DNA from: Rubricoccus marinus
Lineage (GTDB): Bacteria; Bacteroidota; Rhodothermia; Rhodothermales; Rubricoccaceae
Length of the DNA stretch: 64,000 bases
Direction of reading: 5' to 3'
Assembly: GCF_002257665.1 (NCBI RefSeq)
Contig: NZ_MQWB01000001.1
Location: 942,515-1,006,514 of the forward strand
The notes below the pieces were generated by a model. The model did not search any database, had not been told where the DNA came from, and saw only the letters and a list, made by a program, of their open reading frames with translations. This document shows, in pieces, positions 32,851 through 40,672 of this stretch. The translations under genes were made by a program, and so were the position numbers. Numbering within the stretch: the stretch's first letter is position 1; each line of letters opens with the position of its first letter.

Positions 32851-33905
32851 TACACCATCGTCTCCGCGTTGCCTCGGCGCAGCAGCAGCAGGAAAAACGG
32901 GACGCCGCAAATCGCCGTGACCACGCCGACGGGCATCTCTTGCCCCGGCAGGACCACGCGCGCGGCGATGTCGGCCAGGAGCATGAACACGGCGCCGCCG
33001 CCGAACGCCAGAGGCACGAGGCGCCTGTGGCCCGGTCCGGCCATGAGGCGGATCGCGTGTGGCGCGATAAGGCCCACGAATCCGACGAGTCCCGCCGCCG
33101 CCACGAGCACGCCGGTGACGACGGCGGAGACCGCCAGAAGCCCCCGTTTGAGGCCTTCGACGGGCACGCCGAGCGCCATCGCGGGCTCCTCGCCTGTGGC
33201 CAGCAGGTCCAGCGGACGAGCGAGTGCCCACAAGACGGCGGCGCCTGCGGTGGAGACCGCCAGAGGCACGAGGACGCCAGGCCACGTCGCGCCCGCGAGC
33301 GAACCCAGAAGCCAGAACAAAACAGCGCGGAGCTTGTCGGGCTCGGGGCTCGCGAACGTCACAAACGCCGTCACGGCGCCCAGCAGCGCTGAGACCGCCA
33401 CGCCCGCTAAGAGCAGCCGCGCCGTGGACAGCCTCGGCCCCTGGCGCGCGACGAGGAACACGAACGCGAGCGCGAGCCACGAGCCGACGACCGCCGCCAG
33501 AGGCATCGAGAACGCCTTGGTGAGAACGGGCGGCAGGAAGCCGAGGTAGAACAGCGCCGCGCCCGCGCTCGCTCCGCCAGAGGCGCCGAGCACGTACGGC
33601 TCCGCCAGAGGATTCCGCACGAGCGCCTGCATCGCCACGCCGATCACGGATAGGCCGCCGCCTACCGCGAGCGCGAGGATCGCGCGCGGCAGGCGGATCT
33701 GGTGCAGGATGGGCTCAGCCGCCCGGTCGCCCTCGCCGATGAGCGCCGCCCAGATCCGCGCCGGGCTCACGTTCGAGCTACCCACGAACAGCGAGAGCAC
33801 GAACACGACGGCGCCGACGACCACGAGCCCGAGCACGACCGCGCGCAGCCGGGCCTCTGGCGAGACGGGCTCGTTCGGGAGATCCGAGGGCGCCTCTGGC
33901 GTCAC
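32850..33905 (-). CDS. FecCD/BtuC-type ABC transporter permease
   Basis: The 351-residue protein has about ten hydrophobic spans and the FecCD features R-L-P-R-A-I-L-A-L-A-V-G-G-G-L near residue 70, Q-A-L-V-R-N-P-L-A-E-P-Y-V-L-G after it, and G-L-V-G-F-V-G-L-I-A-P-H near 280, the loop that docks the ATPase. It would pass iron-siderophore, heme or cobalamin. The GTG start at 33905 is chosen because it overlaps the stop of the binding-protein gene by four bases (GTGA), a usual translational coupling. No ATPase gene follows; the next gene is a HipA-like kinase. Confidence 0.9.
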   Translation of the reverse strand: MTPEAPSDLPNEPVSPEARLRAVVLGLVVVGAVVFVLSLFVGSSNVSPARIWAALIGEGDRAAEPILHQIRLPRAILALAVGGGLSVIGVAMQALVRNPLAEPYVLGASGGASAGAALFYLGFLPPVLTKAFSMPLAAVVGSWLALAFVFLVARQGPRLSTARLLLAGVAVSALLGAVTAFVTFASPEPDKLRAVLFWLLGSLAGATWPGVLVPLAVSTAGAAVLWALARPLDLLATGEEPAMALGVPVEGLKRGLLAVSAVVTGVLVAAAGLVGFVGLIAPHAIRLMAGPGHRRLVPLAFGGGAVFMLLADIAARVVLPGQEMPVGVVTAICGVPFFLLLLRRGNAETMV

Positions 33906-34804
33906 GCCGCGCCAGAGGCGAACGCCTCGGGGTGCAACCGCCTTGCGATGGTTTCGAGCGCCTCGACCGTCCGCGGGCCGGGCCGCAGGATGGGGTCTGC
34001 GGGGATGCTGTAGACGCGCCCGTTCTGCACCGCCGAGAGTCCCGCGAGGGCGGGCGCGGCCTCGATCAGCCTCTGGCGCGCGTCGCCCTCGCCAGCGATC
34101 AGGATGACCTCGGGTGCGTTTTCCAGCACCCACTCCACGGACGGCGCCGCGGCGTCGCCCGAAAACGCGTCGGTGACGTTGTCGGCACCCGCCAGGCGGA
34201 CGACTTCGCTGGCGTACGACTCGCGCCCGAAGGCGTACAACGCGCTGTTCTCGGCGCCGATGAGGAGCAGCACGCGCGGCCGTGGCATCGCGGCCGTCTT
34301 CGCGCGGACAGCGCCAACGCGCGCCTCGAACGCGTCGGCGGCGGCGGCTCCGCCAGAGGAGGCGAGAAGCGTGTCGAGCGTGCGGAGCGCCCGGGGGATA
34401 TCGTCCACCTCGGCAAAGCGGAACGCGTAGGCGGGGATGCCGAGACCTGCCAGCGCGTCCAGGTCGGCGGGCGGGTTGAGGCCAACAACGCCGAGCGCGA
34501 GGCCGGGCCCGAGTTCGAGGATCCGCTCGCGGTCCAGCGGCAGCGAGGCGAACCGCGGCACGCCTCGGACCTCGGCAGGCCAGTCGTCGGCGGTCGCAAC
34601 ACCTGCGAGGCGGTCCACGCCTGCGGCGACGGCGATCATCTCCGTCAGGTTCGGCGCCAGAGGCACCACCGTTTCGGGCGCTCCCGCGAGGGAAACGCTG
34701 CGCCCGTCGTCGTCCGTGAACGTGCGCGGGCCCTCGGCCTCTGGCGAGGCGCACGCACCGAGCGCGAGGAGGCAAACCGCGAAAAGAAGGGAGCGGACGG
34801 GCAT
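33902..34804 (-). CDS. ABC transporter periplasmic binding lipoprotein (BtuF/FecB-like)
   Basis: The 300-residue protein has a lipoprotein signal (A-L-G-A-C, Cys about residue 16) and the helical-backbone metal-chelate receptor fold: V-V-P-L-A-P-N-L-T-E-M near 50, a long central helix, and late L-S-A-V-Q-N-G-R-V-Y-S-I-P. Such receptors bind iron-siderophore, heme or cobalamin complexes. The ATG at 34804 opens the signal; 18 upstream in-frame residues are dropped. The stop overlaps the permease start. The ligand cannot be told from sequence. Confidence 0.88.
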   Translation of the reverse strand: MPVRSLLFAVCLLALGACASPEAEGPRTFTDDDGRSVSLAGAPETVVPLAPNLTEMIAVAAGVDRLAGVATADDWPAEVRGVPRFASLPLDRERILELGPGLALGVVGLNPPADLDALAGLGIPAYAFRFAEVDDIPRALRTLDTLLASSGGAAAADAFEARVGAVRAKTAAMPRPRVLLLIGAENSALYAFGRESYASEVVRLAGADNVTDAFSGDAAAPSVEWVLENAPEVILIAGEGDARQRLIEAAPALAGLSAVQNGRVYSIPADPILRPGPRTVEALETIARRLHPEAFASGAA

Positions 34805-34869
34805 TGCAGAGACCGCAGAGCGGGCGAAATCGGGGCGCGGGTAACTTACCGACCCCACCCCCGGCGTCT

Positions 34870-35853
34870 GTGCGCTTCGCTTTCGTTCTCAACCCGGCGG
34901 CTCGCTCGGGCCGCGCGGCTCGCGATGCGGAGCCCATCCTCGCAGGCGCCCGCGCGCTGGGGATGGACGCGAGCCTGCACGCAACCACCGCGCCCGGTCA
35001 CGCCACCGGTCTCGCCAGAGGCCTTGCGCACACGCACGACGTGGTGGTGGCGGTGGGCGGCGACGGGACGGTCCACGAGGTGATGGGCGGGCTCATCGGG
35101 ACTGAGGCGGCCTTCGGCGTGCTCCCGCTCGGCACCGGCAACGACCTCGCCTGCGCGCTCGGCATGCCGACGCGGCTCCCGGCGGCGCTCGCGGCGCTCT
35201 CCAGCGCGGCCGATGGCGCCCCGCGCATGATGGACGTGGGACGCGTGCGCTGGACCGAGGAGGGCGGCGCCAGCGGCGAGCGCGTGTTCGCCAACTGCGT
35301 CGGCGTGGGGTTTGACGCGATGGTGGCCACCGAGGCGGCGCGCTACAAACGGCTCGGCGGGCGCGCGGCCTACCTCGCGGCCACGCTCCGCAGCCTGCGC
35401 CTCTGGCGCCGCCGCGATCTCGTCGTCGAGGTGCGCACGTCGGGCGGTGTGGAGTTGACGGCTGCTGGCGAGGTAGAGTCTTCGGGCGAGGACGCGCTCT
35501 TTTACCATGGCGCTTTTTTCCTCTGCGAGGTCGGCAACGGGCATTCCATCGGCGGCGGCATCCTGCTCACGCCAGAGGCCGTGCCGGACGACGGCGCGCT
35601 GGACCTCTGCCTCGCGCGGCCGCTCACGTTTGGGCGCATCGCGCGGGTCTTGCCTCTGGCGCTCAAGGGCGCGCACGTGGGCGAGCCTGAGGTCTCGATG
35701 GGGCGCGCCCAGCGCGTGTCCATCCGCGCCGTCCGCGGCGTGCTTCCCATCCACGCAGACGGAGAGGCCGTCGCGACGCGCGCCACGCGAGTCCAGACCG
35801 AGGTGCTGCCGGGCGCGATCCGCGCGCTCTGGGGGCCAGGCTCGGATCGGTAA
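34870..35853 (+). CDS. diacylglycerol/lipid kinase family protein
   Basis: The 327-residue protein has the DAGK catalytic signature: N-P-A-A-R-S-G near the start, V-G-G-D-G-T-V-H-E-V-M-G-G-L about residue 60, and P-L-G-T-G-N-D-L-A about 85. It phosphorylates a lipid, such as diacylglycerol or a related alcohol, using ATP. The GTG at 34870 is preferred over an upstream ATG because the family homology starts directly after it (V-R-F-A-F-V-L-N-P). It is divergent from the binding-protein gene with a 65-bp gap. Confidence 0.9.
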   Translation: MRFAFVLNPAARSGRAARDAEPILAGARALGMDASLHATTAPGHATGLARGLAHTHDVVVAVGGDGTVHEVMGGLIGTEAAFGVLPLGTGNDLACALGMPTRLPAALAALSSAADGAPRMMDVGRVRWTEEGGASGERVFANCVGVGFDAMVATEAARYKRLGGRAAYLAATLRSLRLWRRRDLVVEVRTSGGVELTAAGEVESSGEDALFYHGAFFLCEVGNGHSIGGGILLTPEAVPDDGALDLCLARPLTFGRIARVLPLALKGAHVGEPEVSMGRAQRVSIRAVRGVLPIHADGEAVATRATRVQTEVLPGAIRALWGPGSDR

Positions 35854-35894
35854 CGGGCTTCTGGCGCCAGAGGCATCGCAGAACCTGTTGGGCT

Positions 35895-36581
35895 CTAGTC
35901 CCCCGCGAGGAACGATTGCAGGCGCCAGCGGCCGCCGCCGTCTTCCCAGAACGCGGCGCGGTAGCCCACTGGGCTGAGCGCTTTCTGCGAGGCCACGTAC
36001 GCGACCGTCGAATCTGGAAGCCGAACCATCCGCCAGCCGCCGCTTGGAGGAGAGAGGGCGGGCACGATGATGTGGCTCAGCCGCGCCACGATGGGCGCCG
36101 ACATGCTGGGCCCCTCGCGCGCCGGCACGTTTTCGCTCACGATCGCGACGTTGGAGAACGGGTCCTCCTCGCCCGGCCACAGGCCGTACACGAACGGCGC
36201 CGTCACGGCCTCGTCTTCTTCCACGCTCCCGGCATCCAGCACGCCCGCGAGGACGCGCCACGGGTCGCGCCCCTCGGGCGGGTCCCCGCTGAACCACATC
36301 GTGCGGAAGCCTTCGGGACCACCGGGCTCGTCGCCAAAGGAGAGCCTCGCGCCAGCGGCCACGAGCCCGAGAAAGGCCGCCGTGTCCTTCCGCGCGACGG
36401 CGTCGCGCAACTCGGACCGGAAGCGCGGGAAACCGGGCACGTGCCTGCCGTCGTCCACGGGCACGAAGGAGCCGCGGAACGTGGGGACGGACGCCTCTGG
36501 CGGGGGCGGCGGGGGCTCGGGATCGGCGCAGGCGCCGAGGGCGAGCGCGGCGACCAGGAAAAAACGTGGGGACGCAGGCAT
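35895..36581 (-). CDS. hypothetical lipoprotein with a C-terminal SH3-like domain
   Basis: The 228-residue protein has a lipoprotein signal (A-L-G-A-C, Cys about 18), a Pro-rich spacer, then a helical part (R-F-R-S-E-L-R-D-A-V-A-R-K-D, about 55-130) and a probable SH3-like domain near the end (V-P-A-R-E-G-P-S ... V-A-Y-V-A). The layout (helix plus SH3) is like other envelope lipoproteins of unknown role in this phylum. It has few iterated words. It is convergent with the lipid kinase and separated from it by a degenerate palindrome. Confidence 0.72.
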   Translation of the reverse strand: MPASPRFFLVAALALGACADPEPPPPPPEASVPTFRGSFVPVDDGRHVPGFPRFRSELRDAVARKDTAAFLGLVAAGARLSFGDEPGGPEGFRTMWFSGDPPEGRDPWRVLAGVLDAGSVEEDEAVTAPFVYGLWPGEEDPFSNVAIVSENVPAREGPSMSAPIVARLSHIIVPALSPPSGGWRMVRLPDSTVAYVASQKALSPVGYRAAFWEDGGGRWRLQSFLAGD

Positions 36582-36679
36582 GGGTGAGAGCAGCGTCAGG
36601 GTGAGGTGGAGTCTACGCCTGGCGCGGGTGCCCCGCCCCGGGACGGGTGATTACCGAACCGTTCGGGCTCCCAAACGGA

Positions 36680-36697
36680 GCCTCTGGCGCCAGAGGC
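36680..36697. repeat. 18-bp palindrome of the iterated 9-mer
   Basis: GCCTCTGGCGCCAGAGGC (20 bp with flanking G and C) lies in the divergent gap between the SH3-type lipoprotein and the LapA-like gene, so it is not at a 3' end. Confidence 0.9.
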
Positions 36698-36773
36698 CCG
36701 CCGCTGCTCGGACTCTGAACACAACCTCGGAGACGGAGCGGCGTACCATAGAGCCTCCCCTGCCACGTCTCCC

Positions 36774-37190
36774 ATGCGCTTCGCCTTCGTCCTGATCGTT
36801 CTCGTCGCCCTCGGCGGCGTCCTGTTCGCCACCCAACCGACGAACCTGGAGGACATCGAGTTCGCCATCCCGTTCGTCAGCACGACGATTATCGGCATCA
36901 AGCTGTGGACCGTTCTCGGCGCGTGGGTGCTCGGGTTGTTCATGGGCTACCTCGCGGCCGTGCCGGGCGCCTTCTCGGCCAAGCGCCGCGCCAAGAAGCT
37001 GGAGAAGCAGATGACCGCTGTCCAGGCGCAGGCCGGTGAGACCGCCGCCGACGCCCGCGCCACCGCGGCCACGGCCCGGACGCCAGCGGCCCGCGCGATG
37101 GCGAACGAGACGGCCGAGGACGCGTCGGAAACGCAGCGCCTCGCCGACGAGGTTGCCCGCCGCACCGCTTCCATCTCCCGGGACGCCTGA
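36774..37190 (+). CDS. LapA-like (DUF1049) small membrane protein
   Basis: The 138-residue protein has two transmembrane helices (about 3-20 and 42-65) joined by a short loop, matching the lipopolysaccharide assembly protein A (LapA/DUF1049) domain, then an Ala-rich coiled-coil tail (A-K-K-L-E-K-Q-M-T onward). LapA proteins help balance LPS synthesis in E. coli; the role here is unknown. CorA starts 1 bp after its stop, so the two are co-translated. Confidence 0.8.
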   Translation: MRFAFVLIVLVALGGVLFATQPTNLEDIEFAIPFVSTTIIGIKLWTVLGAWVLGLFMGYLAAVPGAFSAKRRAKKLEKQMTAVQAQAGETAADARATAATARTPAARAMANETAEDASETQRLADEVARRTASISRDA

Positions 37191-37191
37191 G

Positions 37192-38385
37192 GTGGCGTCC
37201 CCACGTACCAAGCTCAAGTCCGCCACGCTTAAAAAGGCGGCTCGCACGCGGGCCGAAGCCCGCACCGTCCTCGACGAGGCGGAGCGCCTGCTCGGCCTCC
37301 CGTTCAAGCTTCTCGGGCGCCCTGGCACCCGGCTGGTCGAGAGCCAGAACCGGAACGCGGGCCGCCCCGCCGGAACGCTCGTCGAGCACCCCGACGCGGA
37401 GCCCGCTCGCGCCGAGGTCCGCCACTTTACCGCCGACTGGGCCGAGGCCAAGACGGTTGGCCAGATCGGGACGCCAGAGGCCCTCGCGCTCCGTCGCTTG
37501 GCCTCTGGCGAAGGCACGACGTGGATCAACGTGGACAGCGTGCGCGACGCGAAAGCCATCCGTGCCTTGGGCGAGGCGTTCGGCTTGCACCCGCTCGTGC
37601 AGGAGGACCTGGGCCACACCAACCAGCGGCCCAAGCTGGAGGTGTACGGCGAGCAGGCCTTCGTGGTCACGCGCATGGTGCTCCCGGAGACCGGCACCGT
37701 GGAGCAGGTCGCGTTCGTGCTCGGGCCGGGCTACCTCCTCTCGTTCCAGGAAGCCGCAGGCGACGTGTTCGACCCGGTTCGCCAGAGGATCGAGACCGAG
37801 GGCAGCCGCTTGCGCGGCGAGGGCGAGGACTACCTGCTCTACGCGCTGCTCGATCTCATCGTGGACGCGGCGTTTGCAACGGTGGAGAAGCTGGGCGACG
37901 CGACCGAGGCGTTGGAAGAGGCCGTGCTGGGCACACCCGGACCGACCGTCCGCGGCGCGATTGCCGGGCTCCGCCGCGAGATCCTCGTGGTCCGCCGTGC
38001 GGTCTGGCCGCTGCGCGAGGTCGTCGCCTCGCTCGCCCGTGCGGAGTCGGACTTGGTGACGGACAAAACTCGCCTGTTCCTCCGGGACGTGCAGGACCAC
38101 GTGGTGCAGGCCGCGGACGCCTTGGAATCCCTGCGCGACGTGCTCGCGGGCGTCTCGGACCTTTACCTCTCGGCGGTCTCCGCGCGCCAGAACGAGGTCA
38201 TGAAGGCGCTGACGGTGATCGGCGCGGTCTTCCTGCCCATCACGTTCCTGACAGGGCTGTACGGCATGAACTTCGAGAACATGCCGGAGCTGGCCATGCC
38301 GCACGCCTACCCCATCTTTCTCGTCGTGCTCGCGGTGATCTCGCTGGGCACGCTGCTCGTGTTCCGCACCAAGCGCTGGCTGTAG
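37192..38385 (+). CDS. corA: CorA family magnesium/cobalt transporter
   Basis: The 397-residue protein has the CorA layout: a large cytoplasmic domain (about 60-310) and two C-terminal membrane helices, with the signature loop Y-G-M-N-F-E-N-M-P-E-L after the first. It forms pentamers that let Mg2+ (or Co2+) in. A GTG start at 37192 is chosen because it begins 2 bp after the LapA-like stop; the first 40 residues are basic and Ala/Lys-rich, more than the family usually has. MgtE, the other common Mg2+ carrier, is also in this window. Confidence 0.9.
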   Translation: MASPRTKLKSATLKKAARTRAEARTVLDEAERLLGLPFKLLGRPGTRLVESQNRNAGRPAGTLVEHPDAEPARAEVRHFTADWAEAKTVGQIGTPEALALRRLASGEGTTWINVDSVRDAKAIRALGEAFGLHPLVQEDLGHTNQRPKLEVYGEQAFVVTRMVLPETGTVEQVAFVLGPGYLLSFQEAAGDVFDPVRQRIETEGSRLRGEGEDYLLYALLDLIVDAAFATVEKLGDATEALEEAVLGTPGPTVRGAIAGLRREILVVRRAVWPLREVVASLARAESDLVTDKTRLFLRDVQDHVVQAADALESLRDVLAGVSDLYLSAVSARQNEVMKALTVIGAVFLPITFLTGLYGMNFENMPELAMPHAYPIFLVVLAVISLGTLLVFRTKRWL

Positions 38386-38442
38386 ACATCGTAGGCGGGC
38401 GCCTCGCGAAAGGACCCGAGGCCTCCGGCGCCAGAGGCCGTG

Positions 38443-40605
38443 CTACCGTGCCAGCGTGACTTGGGCCGACGCGAGCCCTTCGAACTGGAGCAGGTACACG
38501 CCCGCGGGCGCATCGCTGCCCGAAGCGTCGCGGCCGTCCCAGGTGGCATCGGCGGAGGAGACCACCACGCGGCGGACCTCGCGGCCTCTGGCGTCGTGGA
38601 CCACGACCTCGCCGCGGACGGCGCGGCCGAACGCGAGGCGAACCTCGCCCGAGGACGGGTTGGGGTAAGCGTCCAGGCGCAGCAGGCCCGAGGGCGGAGC
38701 CACTGAGGCGGTCGTAAACGTGTTGGCCCAGTACAGCAGGCCGCCTGCGTCGCTGCCCGCCACGAGGTCCACGAGCCCGTCGCCGGTCAGGTCGGCCGCG
38801 CGCGGCACGATGGTGAGGCGCTCGGCGTCGATCTCGCCAGCGGCTTGGTAGGCTGGTGCCGTCGCGCTGCCCACGTTGAGGTACACCGCGATGTCGCCAG
38901 GGGAGGAGCCGATCAGGATGTCGAGGTCGCCGTCGCCGTCGAGGTCAGCGGCGCTCGGGGCGCTCTCCTGGCCGACGTCGTCCGTGAGGCCGAGATCGTC
39001 GCGGAAGGCGAGGTCGGCGGGGCCAGGCGTGCCGTTGCTGGCCGTCGCGAAGGAGGCGGCCTCTGGCGTGCCGGCGTTGCGGTACAGGAACACGCGCCCG
39101 TTGCTCTCGCCGACGAGCAGGTCGAGGTCGCCATCACCGTCGATGTCCGCGAGATCGGGCTTCGCGTACTGCCCGGCGTCGATGCCGGCGTAGCGCTCGT
39201 CGCGGAGTTCGTAGACGGGCGCCGTCGCCGTGCCCGTGTTCTCGAGGAACGCCAGCCGCCCGTTGAAACCGCCGACGAGCAGGTCGAGATCGCCATCGGC
39301 ATCTAGGTCCCCGAATGTGGGCGCGTAGCCGCCGAAGTCGTAGTCCAGCGCGAGCCAGTCCGGGTCCGTCAGCGCGAACCGGGGCGCGCCAGAGGTCCCG
39401 GTGTTGGTGTACAGCGTGAGGTTGGCGTCCGTGTTGCCGTCGCCGACGATCATGTCGAGGTCGCCGTCGCCGTCGATGTCCGCGAACGCCGGGACAGAGC
39501 GCCGGCCGTGGTCGATGCTGCGCAAGAGGCGCGTCGTCTGGATCTCGAAGGCCGGGTCCTCGGGCGTTCCGGTGTTGAGGAAGCTGACGATGTTCTGCGT
39601 CGGCGTGCGCGAGGTGACGCAGAGCCCGCCAAGGACGCCGACCACGAGGTCGAGGTCGCCGTCGCCGTCCGTGTCGCCAAAGGCCGCGGCGTTCTGCCCG
39701 CCCGGCGTGCTCGTGCCGGGGAACGACTCCGAGACGAGGTCGAACGCAGGCGCCTCTGGCGTGCCGATGTTGAGGAAGTAGAAGAGGTTCTCGCTGAAGA
39801 AGTCGCCCCAGAACAGCTCGGGGCCTCCAGACCCGGTGATGTCGGCCAGGGCGAGGGCGTTGGCGCCGTGGCGCGTGGCGCGTCCGGCCTCTGGCGTGAT
39901 GCCGTAGACCGATCCGTAGGCGTCCCTACACTGCGGGCTGCCCTCGTAGATCTGAATGCCCTGCCACTCGGTCGTGATAAGCGAGAACTGCGGGATGCCA
40001 TCCGCGAGGCCGACCATCTCGTAGAACGAGATCGTGCCCAGGTCCGCCTTGCCCACGATGAGGTCGAAGTCTCCGTCGCCGTCCACGTCCGAGAGGTCCG
40101 GTACGCTCGTGTCCTCGATCTGCACGATCTCGCCAGAGGCCAGGAGGAGCGGCTCGGCGCGGAGCGTGAACTGGGGCGACGAGGCCGTGCCAGTGTTCTC
40201 GAAGTAGCGCGCCTGTCCCGGGGCGCCTCGCGTGAGCAAGTCCGGGTCGCCGTCAGCGTCGATGTCCGCGAAGCGGTACCACGGGCCGGGCGTGATCCCC
40301 CCCAGCTTGCCCGTCTGCCACACCCAGCCGTCCGCGGTGTTGGCGTACACGTCGATGCCCGCGCCGCCGGTCGTGATCGTCAGGTCTGGCCGGCCGTCGC
40401 CGTTGAGATCGGTGAGTTGCGGGACCGGTGCCCAGTAGCCGCCGGTAAACGGCAGCGCCAGAGGCCCATCCGCGCCCTCGACCGGGAACGGCGTGGCGGT
40501 ACGGACCAACGCCTCTGGCGTAAACGAGGCCTGTGCCATCGCGGGCGGCGCCGTGCTGCACCCGGTGGTGAGAGCGAGCAGGAGAAGCGGGAGGACGAAG
40601 CGCAT
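38443..40605 (-). CDS. secreted FG-GAP/VCBS repeat protein with a T9SS-like tail
   Basis: The 720-residue protein has a signal with a Cys (L-T-T-G-C, about 16). About ten FG-GAP/VCBS calcium-binding repeats follow, each with D-x-D-G-D-G-D-x-D-L and L-x-N-T-G-T, probably building beta-propellers. The last 80 residues (A-Y-P-N-P-S-S-G-E-V ... A-G-V-Y-L-L-Q-F) form a T9SS type A sorting domain. It should be exported by T9SS and carried on the cell surface. A lipobox and a T9SS tail together are unusual; either the Cys is only part of a type I signal or both signals are used. The partner or ligand is unknown. Confidence 0.84.
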   Translation of the reverse strand: MRFVLPLLLLALTTGCSTAPPAMAQASFTPEALVRTATPFPVEGADGPLALPFTGGYWAPVPQLTDLNGDGRPDLTITTGGAGIDVYANTADGWVWQTGKLGGITPGPWYRFADIDADGDPDLLTRGAPGQARYFENTGTASSPQFTLRAEPLLLASGEIVQIEDTSVPDLSDVDGDGDFDLIVGKADLGTISFYEMVGLADGIPQFSLITTEWQGIQIYEGSPQCRDAYGSVYGITPEAGRATRHGANALALADITGSGGPELFWGDFFSENLFYFLNIGTPEAPAFDLVSESFPGTSTPGGQNAAAFGDTDGDGDLDLVVGVLGGLCVTSRTPTQNIVSFLNTGTPEDPAFEIQTTRLLRSIDHGRRSVPAFADIDGDGDLDMIVGDGNTDANLTLYTNTGTSGAPRFALTDPDWLALDYDFGGYAPTFGDLDADGDLDLLVGGFNGRLAFLENTGTATAPVYELRDERYAGIDAGQYAKPDLADIDGDGDLDLLVGESNGRVFLYRNAGTPEAASFATASNGTPGPADLAFRDDLGLTDDVGQESAPSAADLDGDGDLDILIGSSPGDIAVYLNVGSATAPAYQAAGEIDAERLTIVPRAADLTGDGLVDLVAGSDAGGLLYWANTFTTASVAPPSGLLRLDAYPNPSSGEVRLAFGRAVRGEVVVHDARGREVRRVVVSSADATWDGRDASGSDAPAGVYLLQFEGLASAQVTLAR

Positions 40606-40672
40606 CAGAGACGGGAGAGGGGCGAGGCCTCTGGCTCCAGAGGCTGAGGGCGCCAGGGGCGTGGAAGAGGGG

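Noticed and set aside
38443-40605. FG-GAP gene as a lipoprotein on the strength of its L-T-T-G-C
   Set aside because: The T9SS tail argues for export through the outer membrane. The Cys may be incidental, so I did not call it a lipoprotein.
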